NCBI GenBank assembly: GCA_038380435.1
Contig: JAWZYU010000020.1
Location: 48,144,307 to 48,208,306 of the forward strand
Source of the DNA: Ryuthela nishihirai
Taxonomy: Eukaryota > Arthropoda > Arachnida > Araneae > Heptathelidae
Length of the DNA: 64,000 nucleotides
Direction of reading: 5' to 3'
This document shows positions 1-10,712 of the stretch, one piece after another (within the stretch, counting starts at the first letter, position 1; every line of letters starts with the position of its first letter). The notes under the pieces are model-generated. The model searched no databases. It was given only the letters and a program-made list of their open reading frames with translations, and had not been told where the DNA came from. Both the position numbers and the translations under genes were made by a program.

Positions 1-81
1 TTTTTATCTATTAAATATCTTACACACAGCAATGAAGCAGTCTACCCATAATGCTTTGTTGTTTTGAGTAAGAGATCTCAG

Positions 82-218
82 GAGTGTTGACTGTAGAGGA
101 AATTAAAGAGGCACTTTTTATCCATAAACAGGGCATGGATTTGTCAGAGGGGCACACTTCTGACCTCACAAGAGACAGTGTTGTGAAACGCATTTATGAC
201 GCGCTGCCATTGTGCTGA
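82..218 (+). pseudogene. Unidentified coding-like relic near the left edge
   Basis: One forward frame stays open for about 48 codons, between TAA at 69-71 and TGA at 216-218. The residues look protein-like: a stretch reading TVEEIKEAL, then an acidic helix-like segment, ending KRIYDALPLC. There is no upstream methionine in frame and no visible splice signal. A SINE-A copy starts about 27 bases downstream. The helix-rich, charged composition would fit the C-terminal part of a transposase or another element-encoded protein. I do not recognise the family, and a frame this short could be open by chance. Confidence 0.25.
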
Positions 219-244
219 AAACAATTATTATTTACCAAATTTGA

Positions 245-624
245 GGCGGGGGTAGCTCAGTAGGTAGCGAGCCAGGCTCTTATCTGCGGTTCCCAGTTCG
301 AGTCCCGCCTGGGCCTGCGTTGAGATTTATTTCCACAAAACTTCCTGATTTGTCTCGGTCAGTAGGGACACCAATAGGTTTGGAAAGGCCGCCGTCCTTC
401 GGATGGGACGTTAAGCCGTGGTCCCGTGTGTGGGAGAGCCGTATCCTATGCACGTTAAAGAACACGCTGGATGGCCTTGTCGGATGGCTACCATCTGTCT
501 CTCAACAGCTGTTCAGTGGGTCCTCCCCCTCCAAACTTCTCTGAGCCCTCGGGGTTCTTGTGACCTGGCCATTTAGTTCATTATGTTAAAAAAAGTGCCT
601 GTTATAGGTAAATAATCCAACACA
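245..624 (+). mobile_element. SINE-A, full-length old copy
   Basis: This is a tRNA-derived SINE of the most abundant family in the window. The head holds an A-box-like GTAGCTCAGTAGG and a B-box-like GTTCGAGTCC. The body follows with the core GGATGGGACGTTAAGCCG and GCACGTTAAAGAACACG. The 3' part matches the SINE-A end, GTGCC...GGTAAA.AA.CCAACA. Substitutions throughout the 3' end indicate an old insertion. Frames running across it are conceptual translations of the SINE, not genes. Confidence 0.9.
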
Positions 625-912
625 TTCATCGAATGAGGGGAAAGATGGATGTTTTTTGCAACAAATATCCCCTTGTAGTTGCTATTAAAAGGCATATATA
701 TATAAATTTCAAAAAAATAATTATAACTATATGTCAACTGCGCCCAAACATGTGAAAACTTAAAGTAAGATGTGCGAATGATGAAATTACGTACTAAATT
801 GATTTTGAAAGGAAGAAAGGAGGGAAAAACTGATTTATCTTTTACAATTGAAAAAAATTGAAAAAAAAAAAAAGTACCTCCGCACCGTCTTTCTTTGGAG
901 TTAATATGAATC

Positions 913-1106
913 CAGTAGCGCGCTTGGCTACTGATCTAAGGGACCTGGGTTCGAGCCCCGGATAAGGCATGGATGTTCGTATTGTTTTATGCTGAGGTCC
1001 TGCCATCCTCTCAGATTTTCTACTGTGGCATATAAACTGACAGGCTCCTGTCAGACCTCTGTGGCAAGCAGCTGCTTGAGGGGGTATTTATTTATTTATT
1101 TATTAA
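913..1106 (+). mobile_element. SINE-B, tRNA-derived, head slightly truncated
   Basis: This is a second SINE family. It has GCGCGCTTGGCTACTGATCT followed by a B box GGTTCGAGCCCCG, and a body with GCTGAGGTCCTGCCATCCTC, ATATAAACTGACAGG and CAAGCAGCTGCTTGAGGGGG. The 3' tail is a TTTA repeat. The first 15-20 bases of the tRNA-like head are missing compared with the copy at 8181. Other copies lie at 8025, 8181 and 45062. Confidence 0.85.
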
Positions 1107-1299
1107 AGAGATTTTCGGCATCCTGGCCATGCTTTTTAAACATTGGCAAATTTTACATTTTTTCACTTTTAGAGCATAGAGGATGATAAGCATTTTTATT
1201 TTACTTTTAATTTATGTATATACCATTTCATTATAAAAGAATATTATAATTCAATCTGTTATATTTTATTAAATAATTAAATAAAAATAATAATTGTGC

Positions 1300-1612
1300 T
1301 TTCAAAGTGTGAAGAAACGCTCAAAGTTTCATTGTTACGACGACATGGATTTAGTACCATATGGTGGCATTAATATCACATGTAAGCTCTTAAATGCCAA
1401 TTTTTCAAGTCTATGTATTGATAGAGGTGAATCGAGTTTGTGACCCCATCGTTTATTTCGAACTTACTTTAGCTATTGTAAGAGTTACATCAGAGTGTGC
1501 CTTCGTCAAATTTGCATAAAATTTAAGTGATTTAATTTGCCTAATATTTAACTCAGATCTATTTTTAAATCGCCCAAAGGAAAATAATTTATTCATTGAA
1601 ACTATATTAAAA
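1300..1612. repeat. Left part of an old fold-back repeat split by a Tc1 insertion
   Basis: The stretch GAAGAAACGCTCAAAGTTTC near 1311 is an inverted match to GAAACTTTGAGAGTTTCTT near 3230. Between them lies the Tc1-like element at 1615-3018. A related sequence, uninterrupted, lies at about 36660-37090: it shares the GTCTTAAATGCC and GTAGAGGTGGAT region and the CTTTGAAGTCTGTTGAACA region. The Tc1 therefore appears to have inserted into an older palindromic non-autonomous element. The ends are approximate. Confidence 0.45.
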
Positions 1613-1614
1613 TA

Positions 1615-3018
1615 CACTGCGCGACATTGAAATTGCTCCATCCAGAAGGAGTGAGGGGATAGGGATGATATGTAGCACACACATAGCAGTACATATTGGC
1701 ATACCATGATTAATTTGAAGCCATTGATAGCGGTTAGAAGATGAGATAATGCAACACAATGTGACTGCCTCAGTAGGTGGTTGCACCGCCGTGAACTTCA
1801 ATACAGCAGCAATACGGCGTGGCATGGAATCATACAGTCGACGGATATGGTTCTGAGGAATTGCACACCAAGCAGCATTGACTTGCTCCCAAAATTCTTC
1901 GAGATTTTTCGTGCTGGCCGGTGAGAGGATTGCACACGTCGTCCAATGTGGTCCCAAAGTTTTTCTATTGGGGAAAAATCTGGAGATCGTGCTGGCCATG
2001 GCAATATTTGAACATGTTGCAAACATTGTCTGGAGACCCTAGCAGTGTGTACACGGGTGTTGTCATGCTGGAAAAAGGGCTATTTTGCATCCAGGAATTG
2101 TAACAAAACGGGCTGCAGAATTGCTCTAACGTATAGTGCAGCTGTCAGTGTTCCCGTGATGCGAACAAGGTGACCTGCTGCCATATCCAATAGCACCCCA
2201 TACCATTATGCCTGGCTGACGGAAAGTGTGCCAATCGCGAACAAAAGCTGGATCTGTCCTCTAACCAGGTTGTCGCCATACATGGACCCGTCGTTCGTAA
2301 GCACCCAGGCAGAAACGGGATTCATCACTAAACACAGCAATGTTCCATTCGTGACCCCAGTTCACACGACTTCGGCACCAAGCCAGACGAGCGCTGCGAT
2401 GGTTTGCAATCAATGGCAGTCGATGTAACGGTTGCCTAGAGTGCAGGTGTGCCTGATGCAAACTTCGGTTTACCATTCGGGTCGTTATGGGAATGTCCAT
2501 GGCTGCTGACACAGACCATCAAATATCACCTGCAGTTCTCTGTGGTGACGAACGAGTATGTGAAACCAATGCACCTATCAAGCCGTGCTGACGTCTGTCA
2601 GACGGCACCACTCCCTCTGCGATGCATGCTAGAACCTTCATTTCGCCACTGTTGCCAACTATGTCCAACAGTTCATGCATCCCGATGAATATGGGCAGCT
2701 ACATGACCTGTAGTCCATCCAGCTTCACATAGACCTATAATTCTTCCTCTCTCAAAAGCATCCAAATGACGATAAACCTGCCGACGGCATGTACCAGGCA
2801 TTTTCGGCCTTCGCTGAACAATTTCCAAGCAGAACCACCTAATCTCAACCGTTCGCAAGACTTGCTCCTGCATAAACACAATACCATCCCTGTTCCTTCT
2901 TGCACCTTTTATCTGTTTAATCATTTACATATCATCATTTGCATATCTCAACTACCCTTCTATTTGCATGTTTGTGAGACATGTCTTTCTGGGTGGGCAC
3001 TTTCATTGTCGAGCAGTG
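1615..3018 (-). mobile_element. Tc1-like DNA transposon, complete ends, inactive
   Basis: The ends are imperfect inverted repeats. The left starts CACTGCGCGACATTGAAATT and the right, read on the minus strand, starts CACTGCTCGACAATGAAAGT. Each end is flanked by TA (1613-1614 and 3019-3020), the target duplication expected for the Tc1/mariner superfamily. The length is 1404 bp. The minus strand carries a decayed transposase reading frame. The element sits inside an older fold-back repeat. Confidence 0.88.
1660..2924 (-). pseudogene. Tc1-like transposase, broken
   Basis: The minus strand encodes the parts of a Tc1 transposase in several frames. The N-terminal helix-turn-helix part (2673-2924) contains HLDAFERGRIIGLCEAGWTT. 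The middle part (2261-2512) contains the ARLAWCRSRVNW and VFSDESRF motifs, the latter carrying the second catalytic aspartate. The C-terminal part (1798-2022) contains PWPARSPDFSPIEKLWDHIG, with the third catalytic acidic residue in PIEKLWD. These pieces follow the usual order but need frame changes between 2673 and 2512 and between 2261 and 2022, so no full protein can be made. In the active family the product is a nuclear cut-and-paste DDE recombinase that binds the terminal repeats. Here it is a fossil. The N-terminal start is uncertain because this part also lacks a clean initiation context. Confidence 0.87.
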
Positions 3019-3020
3019 TA

Positions 3021-3330
3021 CTTGTGAATATTTTGAAATCGGTTACCAGATTCATAATTTTTTTGCTTCTAGTTGTTTTTTAAGGAATTAAAATTTATTT
3101 AAAATAGCTACACAAAAAACATTTTTAGAAAAGTACTATACATAGGAATCTGGCTGAGAATACTGTGGACCGAAGTTTAATGTCACATTTGTTATGGCTT
3201 TCACTTTGAAATCTGTTGAACATAAAGCGAAACTTTGAGAGTTTCTTTTATTTTGTACACAAAATTTCCTTCGGAATCTAATCATTTCACAAAACATAGA
3301 TTTTGTTTTATATAATAACCCTTATTTTAT
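3021..3330. repeat. Right part of the split fold-back repeat
   Basis: This is the continuation of the repeat at 1300-1612. The segment CACTTTGAAATCTGTTGAACA is shared with about 37000-37030, in the same orientation as the unbroken copy. The borders are approximate. Confidence 0.4.
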
Positions 3331-4515
3331 GAATGTAATCACTTCTGCTTAAGAAAAGTTGAAACTAGTTTTAAAAGACATTTCTTGGGCGCGTCTTAAG
3401 ATGAAACTTATTATTTGTAATGCCTTATACGAAAATATAACGTCTTCCAGGAATAAATCTTTCTGCCTAGGAATAGATTTCGTGAAAAGTTTTCTTAAAA
3501 AAAAAGAGAGTTTATTTATTTAACGAAGCATAAATAATCTTATTCCACCAAAAACAAAAAGTAAAAAACAAACCCAATTCTTAAAATTGATCAAAGCGTC
3601 CTTCTGATTTTCTGCTAGAAATCGTGAGTCAAGTGCACAACGGAGAGAAAAAACAATTTGTGCTCTGCTTATCCTCAAGAAATATCTTTTTAGTATAAAA
3701 ATCCTCCACGAACAACCTTTGCCATCTAAGCAACTCGCTCTTTGAAGGGAAGAGATCGTAGAAACATCAGTGCACCTCACTCTACAGTAAGTTCTGCCCA
3801 CGAACTATTGGATGCTGCTTCGCCGGGAGCTAGTGATAGACGAAATTTCCTGTAGTGGACGATAATGCCGAACATTACTGTAACTCGAAGGACCGAATGG
3901 CTAGGAAAGGTGTTTGTAGAGAGAGAGAATTCTCACACTTCACTGTTGGCTTCCATCTCTTCTCTAATATGTAACCTAGAGTTGGACTCCGGTATTTCGG
4001 CAAAGCAGAGTTGGGAAGGGCTTCACTGTTAACCCTGCTACAATTACTAGGCGGCGATCTAAAGATAATGAAGATCTGCAACGTGTTTTGGGCACATTTC
4101 TGAGGACGGTGTTATATCGTTAGCAAGCGCGGCAATTACAATCTAGTGTCTCTTCTCATTAATGTTAAATTACTACAAACGCAACTGGATATGGCGCGGC
4201 GAAATTTGCTAAGACAGCGGGCTGGTGAGATTTTGTCGTTCCAGAGATTTGCTTGGCGAATAAAATATTTAAATATGTTAACAGCATTTAGAATAAGGTG
4301 GCTTTGTAACAGAGCTTTTCTCCTTAAAGACGCAGGAAAAGTGGGAAAGTGCGTTTAGGCTAGACACTATTAAAGGCCATGTATAGTTACTAAAGAGTTA
4401 AAGAGTTGCAGATATTTCGCAAGTACATGGAATAGGATGTCTGGCATAAAGAAGTATATTAGTCGATATTTTGAATAGATATAAATAATGCAGAGATATA
4501 AAATTGTAGGTTAAA
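3331..4515. other. Anonymous sequence, no gene seen
   Basis: This is moderately AT-rich. Frames at 3520-3801, 3875-4081 and 4146-4358 have no recognisable motif and no convincing splice sites. I see no repeat shared with the rest of the window. Confidence 0.5.
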
Positions 4516-4757
4516 GCCGCGGCCGTGGTTATCGCATTGTTTTGTAGTGACACTTTAACTTCCAGGGTCCGGGTTCGAGTCGCAGGCTGACATGGTTGTT
4601 TCTTTGTATGTTGTTAACTCTAACAGATGGTCATCAACATTGACAGGAATGGTCATCAATGACTTTACTCTTAGTGAGGCATGTCCTTCTATGAGAAGGC
4701 CTGCACAAAATGTTTGTGGTTTCTAGAGCTTATGTGCTGCAAATAAAGAAAAAAAAA
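4516..4757 (+). mobile_element. SINE-C, tRNA-derived
   Basis: This is a third SINE family. The tRNA-like head has an A-box-like CCGTGGTTATCGC and a B-box-like GGTTCGAGTCG. The body contains GGCATGTCCTTCTATGAGAA GGCCTG, and the copy ends in an A-rich tail. A second copy at about 26448-26660 shares the same body motif, with a decayed head. Confidence 0.75.
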
Positions 4758-5279
4758 CGTATTTTTCAGACATTATTCTTAGCACTCGAACTACTTGATT
4801 CGGAAGAAATGGAAAATCGTAAACTTGAGGAGTGCTTAATAAATCATAAATATAATTCCAAATATTGAGAACGACTATTTAATTTGGCTGATAATTTATC
4901 TGAAAAACAGAAGTATAACATATCGCTCTGGCGAATATAGGATGCTCGTTTTCAAAGAAAATGAAGTTTTTCATTTTCCGAAATTTTCACATTTTAACAG
5001 TAGTAATTCGTACTATGTAATGGGTGATTGCGAAATGTAAATAGTGATGTATTATTATTAGCCCTGTACAACGCGAAAATGATTTCTCATTTATCTCTTA
5101 AAATGAAAAAAAAATTAGTCTTCTCATTCCCTAGAGTTAAGTGGTAAATCAATCAATGTACACGAAAGAAAATGTTTTATTCATTATATTAAAATATTGA
5201 AATTTCTAAAAATTAGAGCTACCGGTTGAATTTTAATAAAATGTAATTTAATTGATCCATAGAAATAATTTAAATCTAT
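4758..5279. other. AT-rich anonymous sequence
   Basis: I see no reading frame, repeat or RNA gene that I can support here. Confidence 0.5.
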
Positions 5280-5990
5280 TAGAAGGTTGCAGCTTGGGAT
5301 GGACATAGCCGAGCGCTGGTACTCCAAAGGGAAAATCATGATTAACCCTGATAAAAGCCAGTCAGTTCTCTTCCCTAGAAAGACTATTTTTAATCCTGAT
5401 TCCTTCTAAAATTTTGGAGTTGAAACATCCTGGACACCAACGGTGAAATACCTTGGTGGCATTCTACATAAAAAAACTTTGTTGGAATGCGCATATTGAT
5501 CATGTGCTCTCAAAGGCTCAAATCAGCAGATGTAAACTTGCACCCTTGATACGGTGGAGTTCGAAACTGCCTCCAGAAAAGAAATTATTTCTTTATAAGA
5601 CTCTTTTGCGGCCAGTCCTTACATATGCCTCACCAGTGTGGGGTAATACTACCAACACCAATGTCAGGAGGCTTCAGAGCTTCCAAAATAAAATCCTCAG
5701 ATCTGTGGTCAGTGATCCCTGGTTTGTGAAAAACAAGACCATTCGCACTGATTTGAGCACTGACCACATATACACTCATATTCGGAAGCTCGTGCAGACC
5801 TTTTTCGAGGCAGTGGGAGATCATCCTTATGATATAATAAGATCTTTGATTGATTATGATCCATTGGTTTTAAACTAATTCAAGCGTCCTAAGATTGTGG
5901 TGTTTGGCCACTCGCATGTTTAACTTTTAGTTGTGCTTTTTATAACAAATTTGTTTAGCCCTTGTGGCCCTTTTGGGGTTTATATGTTTT
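5280..5990 (+). pseudogene. LINE (Jockey-like) 3' end: reverse transcriptase C-terminus and 3' UTR
   Basis: This is a 5'-truncated non-LTR retrotransposon. The conceptual protein begins after the RT catalytic core, with a segment reading INPDKSQSVLFPRK, then KYLGGILHKK. After a one-base frame change in the A run near 5470 it continues KLCWNAHIDHVL ... LLRPVLTYASPVWGNT ... QNKILRSVV and stops at 5876-5878. PVLTYASPVWG and LQ.FQNKILR are hallmark thumb/C-terminal motifs of Jockey-clade reverse transcriptases. One in-frame stop lies near 5407. About 100 bp of 3' UTR follows, with CCCTTGTGGCCCTTTTGGGG. The product would be the polymerase that primes on nicked genomic DNA; this copy is dead on arrival. 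It is related to, but distinct from, the copies at 22557 and 29607. Confidence 0.88.
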
Positions 5991-6177
5991 AACTTTCTTA
6001 TTGCCAAATCAGGCACTATTTTAGACTTCGAGATATAAGCCCTAGGCTTGGAGCTCAAAAATTAATTTAATATATCAGATATCAGATAATTATTAAATAG
6101 TTTTTTGGTAAATTATCTGGTTATCAGTTCTTCAACCAATACATTATACTACCGAAATTTCTATCGTTAATATATAT

Positions 6178-6639
6178 CAGTGCTGTCCAACTTCTCTAAG
6201 ACCGCGGGCCATTTTTCCTTTCGCCAATATTTCGCGGACAAAAACAGAATAGGACAGGATAGGTAATTGAAAAGTCTGTTCATGTCACCTCAAAATTTTT
6301 TTTATTTATACGAAAATAATAAGTAATAATAAACCAATATAAATTTTCTGAACCTTATCAAATATTTAATATATTTAAATTTAATGGAAGCATTGTGATC
6401 GTAGTTGTTGGGCAATAACAATAGAATGAGTAAGTTGAAATAATGTTATAATAATTGCAGATAGAATGAGTAAGTTGAAGATTGCATATCAAGTAAAGTA
6501 ATATAAGTTGACAAAAAATTATAAGGTGGATTATAGATATTTATTTAAAATTTCAAGTAAAAACTTGATTTTGTTCGCGGGCCACAGAAATCCTTGTACG
6601 GCCGTATGCGGCCCGCGGGCCGCTAGTTGGACAGCGCTG
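6178..6639. mobile_element. hAT-like non-autonomous DNA element
   Basis: The terminal inverted repeats are CAGTGCTGTCCAAC at the left and GTTGGACAGCGCTG at the right, with subterminal GCGGGCC/GGCCCGCGGGCC typical of hAT ends. Both sides carry an 8-base ATATATAT, the duplication length expected for hAT, though in low-complexity flanks. The element is 462 bp with no transposase inside. Confidence 0.75.
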
Positions 6640-6689
6640 ATATATATATATATTGCACATTTAGCTCTCTCTAACGATGTAAACTATGA

Positions 6690-7055
6690 ATCGTCGTATT
6701 TCGCTAGCATCTATTCAACCCAAAATAACTTTTCTTTAATATCTCAAAACAAAAAAGTTGTGCCCCCCGCCCCTTGTGGTGAAGAGACATTGTTGCTGCT
6801 ATTGCAACCTTTTAATCACCACAGTACACCACTAAAATAACAAATTTGTAGCCGAACTAGATCGTTTGGAATATTAGTTTCAAAATTTATCACCGTCAGA
6901 GGACGCAATTCAAACTTTTAGGAGATTCGAAAAGTATGAATCATAGTATTCCCTCAATATCTGTCGAATCCAAAGAGAATTTTTAATTTTTATGTAAAAA
7001 CGAACTGTAGCCGAAAATTGTCTCTTAAAATCCAAAAAAAAAAAACGTCTTTCCA
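6690..7055 (+). mobile_element. 290-bp-unit repeat, left part (interrupted by SINE-A)
   Basis: The conserved piece CACCGTCAGAGGACGCAATT near 6893 recurs as ACCGTTAGAGGGCGCAATTA near 7590. After removing the inserted SINE the spacing is about 296 bp. The same unit occurs at 38470-39480 (same strand), and at 10713-11690 and 56690-56960 (opposite strand). Confidence 0.65.
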
Positions 7056-7467
7056 CTCTTTCTGGGGTTGGGTTGGGTTGTTTTACCTCTGAGCGGCACT
7101 TTTTTGCACACCATGGGCTAAATGGCCAGGTCACATGGACCCCGAAGGCTCAGAGAAGGTTGGGGGAGGGGACCCACTGGAACAGCTGTTGGGAGACAGA
7201 TGGTAGCCTCCCGTCAAGGCCATCCAGCGTGTTCTTTAACGTGCACAGGGTATGGCTCTCCCGCACACGGGGCCACGACTTAACGTCCCATCCGACGGAC
7301 GGCGGCCTTTCCAAGCCCATCGGTGTCCCGTACTGACCGTGGGCAGGGCGGGGAATTTTGCGGAGATAAATCTCAACGCTGACCCAGCTGGGACTCGAAC
7401 CTGGGAACTACAGATTACAAGCCTGGCACGCTACCGACTGAGCCACCCCCGCCCCCTCTTTCTGGGG
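7056..7467 (-). mobile_element. SINE-A, full-length young copy with 12-bp target duplication
   Basis: The SINE occupies 7068-7455 on the minus strand and is flanked by identical CTCTTTCTGGGG at 7056-7067 and 7456-7467. This is a textbook target-primed insertion. Read on the minus strand, the head has A box TGGCTCAGTCGG and B box GGTTCGAGTCC. The body keeps the shared core. The tail is a short CCAACC repeat rather than poly-A. This copy is a good reference for the family. Confidence 0.95.
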
Positions 7468-7790
7468 TAAATAATTGTTGTCAATGCAAATTTCATGGCA
7501 TTCACATTTCACAACCAAATTTCAAACTTTAAACATAATAACACCTCTTCCAATATTTGTTTAAAAATTTGCAATTATGAAATTTTTCTACCGTTAGAGG
7601 GCGCAATTACAGCTACCGGGAGATTCCGAAAGGGCGAATCGTAATAATTCGTCAAAACCTATCCAATCCAAAAAGAATTTTTAATTTCTCTCTAAAAACA
7701 AGAAATTGAATGTCTATAGACGGACGGACGATGACAGACGAGAAAGTGGAAATTTTAGCTCGTTTTCAGAAAGAAAAAAAAAAACCGATA
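7468..7790 (+). mobile_element. 290-bp-unit repeat, right part with terminal segment
   Basis: This continues the unit interrupted by the SINE and ends with GTCTATAGACGGACGGACGA and TAGCTCGTTTTC. The same terminal block ends the copies at 39480 and, inverted, at 10713. Confidence 0.65.
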
Positions 7791-8024
7791 TCTCCACAGA
7801 AAAAAAATAGATATCTCCACAGAAAAGAAATAATTAGCCGATTGTTCGATTAGTGCTCCTTTGGGTACACTACCAGTAAAATGTATCAGGAGTGAACAAC
7901 ACTTTTTAAATAGTTACTAAATATTCTGAGTATGTAATTGGTTTTTGACATTATACTTACTAGTAGCGACCGTATAAGTTGCATACATACAAAAGGCAAA
8001 GTTACAGGAAAATATTAATCAGCT

Positions 8025-8180
8025 GACCTGGGTTCGAGCCCCGGATAAGGCATGGACGTTTGTGTTGTTTTTCTGCTGAGGTCCTGTCATATTCACAGAC
8101 CTTCTACTATGGCATATAAACTGACAGGCTCCTATTAGACCACTGTGGCAAGCAGCTGCTTCAGGGGGTATTTATTTATT
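8025..8180 (+). mobile_element. SINE-B, head-truncated, first of a dimer
   Basis: This starts within the tRNA-like head (GACCTGGGTTCGAGCC) and runs through the body to a TTTATTTATT tail. The tail directly abuts the next SINE-B head at 8181. Confidence 0.85.
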
Positions 8181-8392
8181 GCCGTCCCATGGCCGAGTGG
8201 TTAGCGCGCTTGGCTACTGATCTAAGAGACCTGGGTTCGAGCCCCGAGTAAGGCATGGATGTGTTGTTTTTCTGCTGAGGTCCTGCCATCCTCTCAGACC
8301 TTCTACTATGGCATATAAACTGTCAGACATCTGTGGCAAGTAGCTGCTTGAGGGGGTATTTATTTATTTTTTATTTAATTATTAAAACAGCA
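8181..8392 (+). mobile_element. SINE-B, full head, second of a dimer
   Basis: The complete tRNA-like head has A box TGGCCGAGTGGTTAG and B box GGTTCGAGCCCCG, resembling serine/leucine-type tRNAs. The body and TTTA-type tail follow. This is the best reference copy for SINE-B in the window. Confidence 0.9.
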
Positions 8393-8741
8393 ACGAAGAC
8401 TTTAAAAATTGAAATTCTTGCAAATAATATGCTATAGTGATATATTATAAATATATTTGCAAAAAAATTAATCAAGACGCTTATATAACAACTGGCCATT
8501 TAATAAATTAACGCAAATGACTTTTCCTTGTAGCTTTCAAAATCATCTGAAATTTATTTCTTTAAGCATCTTTCTCAGCAGAAAGGTTTGGTGATGATTT
8601 GAATTGTATTATGGTAAAAATATAGTGAGGGAAATTCAATTTTAATGGTAAGCATTCTGAAACATTAAGTCAACAGAAATATGCTGTACTGCAATGTGTT
8701 GTTGGAGAGAGCCTCATCACATTAAATTTTGACTTTGAATT

Positions 8742-9093
8742 TTTACATTATAAGTTGGGTTGTTTTTACTTCTGAGCGGCACTTTTTTGCACACCATGGG
8801 CTAAATGGCCCAGTCACCACTGGAACCCACTGGAACAGCTGTTGGGAGACAGATGGTAGCCTCCCGTCAAGGCCATCCAGCGTGTTCTTTAACGTGCACA
8901 GGGTATGGCTCTCCCGCACACGGGGCCACGGCTTAACGTCCCATCCGACGGACGGCCCCCTTTCCAAGCCCATCGGTGTCCCCTACTGACCGTGGGCAGG
9001 TCGGGGAATTTTGCGGAGATAAATCTCAACACTGACCCAGCTGGGACTCGAACCTGGGAACTACAGATTACGAGCCTGGTTTACATTATAAGT
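8742..9093 (-). mobile_element. SINE-A, 5'-truncated, 14-bp target duplication
   Basis: The SINE (8756-9079) is flanked by TTTACATTATAAGT at 8742-8755 and 9080-9093. It lacks about the first 30 bases of the tRNA head, including the A box, and has an internal deletion of roughly 38 bp. The exact flanking duplication shows that the truncation happened at insertion, as with LINE-type 5' truncation. Confidence 0.93.
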
Positions 9094-9363
9094 AAAAGAA
9101 TGAAATTTATGTTTTGAAACGCATTCATGTCATAAATAAATTACAATAAATGAAATATTAAGTAATTAGATTTAATGAACGTTGAAAGAAACCAAAGCTT
9201 CTCTAACGAGTATCGAAATGCATGCCTTTTTTATTTTGTATACCTATTTAATCATCATTTTGCTCATTGAAATAAGCTCTAATTATATTAAGTAACATAA
9301 ATAGTAAATTTAATGAAATACTATATGGATAATAAAAGTTTCCTTTTACATTTATTGTATGTA

Positions 9364-9582
9364 CAGTCGCTCAAAAAATATCCGAACACTATGGTTGATT
9401 ACAGAATTCAGAAAAAATATGTGGCCTCGATTTTTTTAGAAATTAGTGATCTGGCAATCTTCGTGTCACGTGTCATGTGACACGAAGGTTGCCAGATCAC
9501 TAATTTCTAAAAAAAAATTGTTACCAGATATTTTTTCTGAATTTTGTAATCATCCATGTTCGGATACTTTTTGGAGCTACTG
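9364..9582. mobile_element. Palindromic mariner-like MITE
   Basis: This is a 219-bp near-perfect fold-back. The left end reads CAGTCGCTCAAAAAATATCC and the right end, on the minus strand, CAGTAGCTCCAAAAAGTATC, each beside a TA dinucleotide. The two arms pair across TTAGAAATTAGTGATCTGGC to a centre near 9477. CAGT...ACTG ends with TA duplications point to Tc1/mariner-type mobilisation. Confidence 0.85.
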
Positions 9583-9584
9583 TA

Positions 9585-10712
9585 TGTTGTCATTCTGGCT
9601 TTTTCAGGGTCTAAGGGGCCTTGGAAAATGATATTATTTTTATTTCGGGGTGGGGAGCGCTAAGAAAAAAAGTTGAAAACTCCTGCTGTCGTGCACTTAG
9701 CAAGAGTGTTATCTTAGATGCTTAATGTTCAGCTTGTTGTTAAATCAACGTACTACAAAATTAATCTGTTTCTTTGTGTAGGAGCGAGAATAAGTATGGT
9801 AAGTTCTTGGGTATCATCGTTATGACTGCTAGAAGCCATTTATCATTAAAAAATGAAATAAGGAAAAAGAAAAATACATAAAAAAAGTCAACTGGTGCTG
9901 ATTTTTAATTATTAAAAACTGATTAAAATGTTGAAATAATATCAGATTGAAGAAAAATTATAGATTTAATTATTTTTAGTCCCGAAGTCGTCTGTGCTAT
10001 TTTAAGCCTGAGCCCACTCGGTTGATATAAAAATTAAAATATATGAATTTATGAAAATTATAACTAAATGTTCATATACTGATATAATGTGACTAAATAG
10101 TTTGCTCATTACGACAATTTTTAAACTATTTTTCAATATTTCGAAATTAGTCATCAGATTTTAAAAAATTAAGAGTTACCGTTTTAATTTTAAGAAATAA
10201 ATTTTAATTAAAGAGATCTCTCTCCTAATATATATAGCAATATACACACACATACATTAAATATTTGTTCTCACATTAGTCGAATGTCTAGGCTAAAGTT
10301 TTTTTTTATAAACTGCACTGTCCAGGCTAGTCTAAGATATAGGAGGTTTTGACTCAGCCCGAAGAGGCCCGAAATCAACTCTATTAGCTATCACGATTAC
10401 GCTATAGCGGTTAACGTGACAGTAAACTGTGTAATAAGGGGAACCTTAAACTCATTGGTGATCTATTTCTACTCTTATTGCTTCCTTTTATTACGTTGAC
10501 CTTTCTTATCTTTACGTTCAGAGAAAAGGGTAAGGGAAAGCTTTTTCGTCCTAATTATTTGGCCATTAGGATAGCAGGAAGCCTGTCAAGCTTCACGCAG
10601 TAAAAAAGTGCTCCAGTCTTATATTTCTCAACCCGATACATACATTAATCCACATTAGCAATTTAGTACTAATAAAAACTGAATTCAAAAGGATCAAAAC
10701 ATTCTCATGCTC
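9585..10712. other. AT-rich anonymous sequence
   Basis: I see no frame or motif I can support. Short AT microsatellite-like runs occur near 10220-10260. Confidence 0.5.

Noticed and set aside
905..975. Possible tRNA genes (also at 246, 4516, 8181, 12494)
   Set aside because: Each has A- and B-box-like sequence but is followed by a SINE body. No acceptor stem closes as in a real tRNA.
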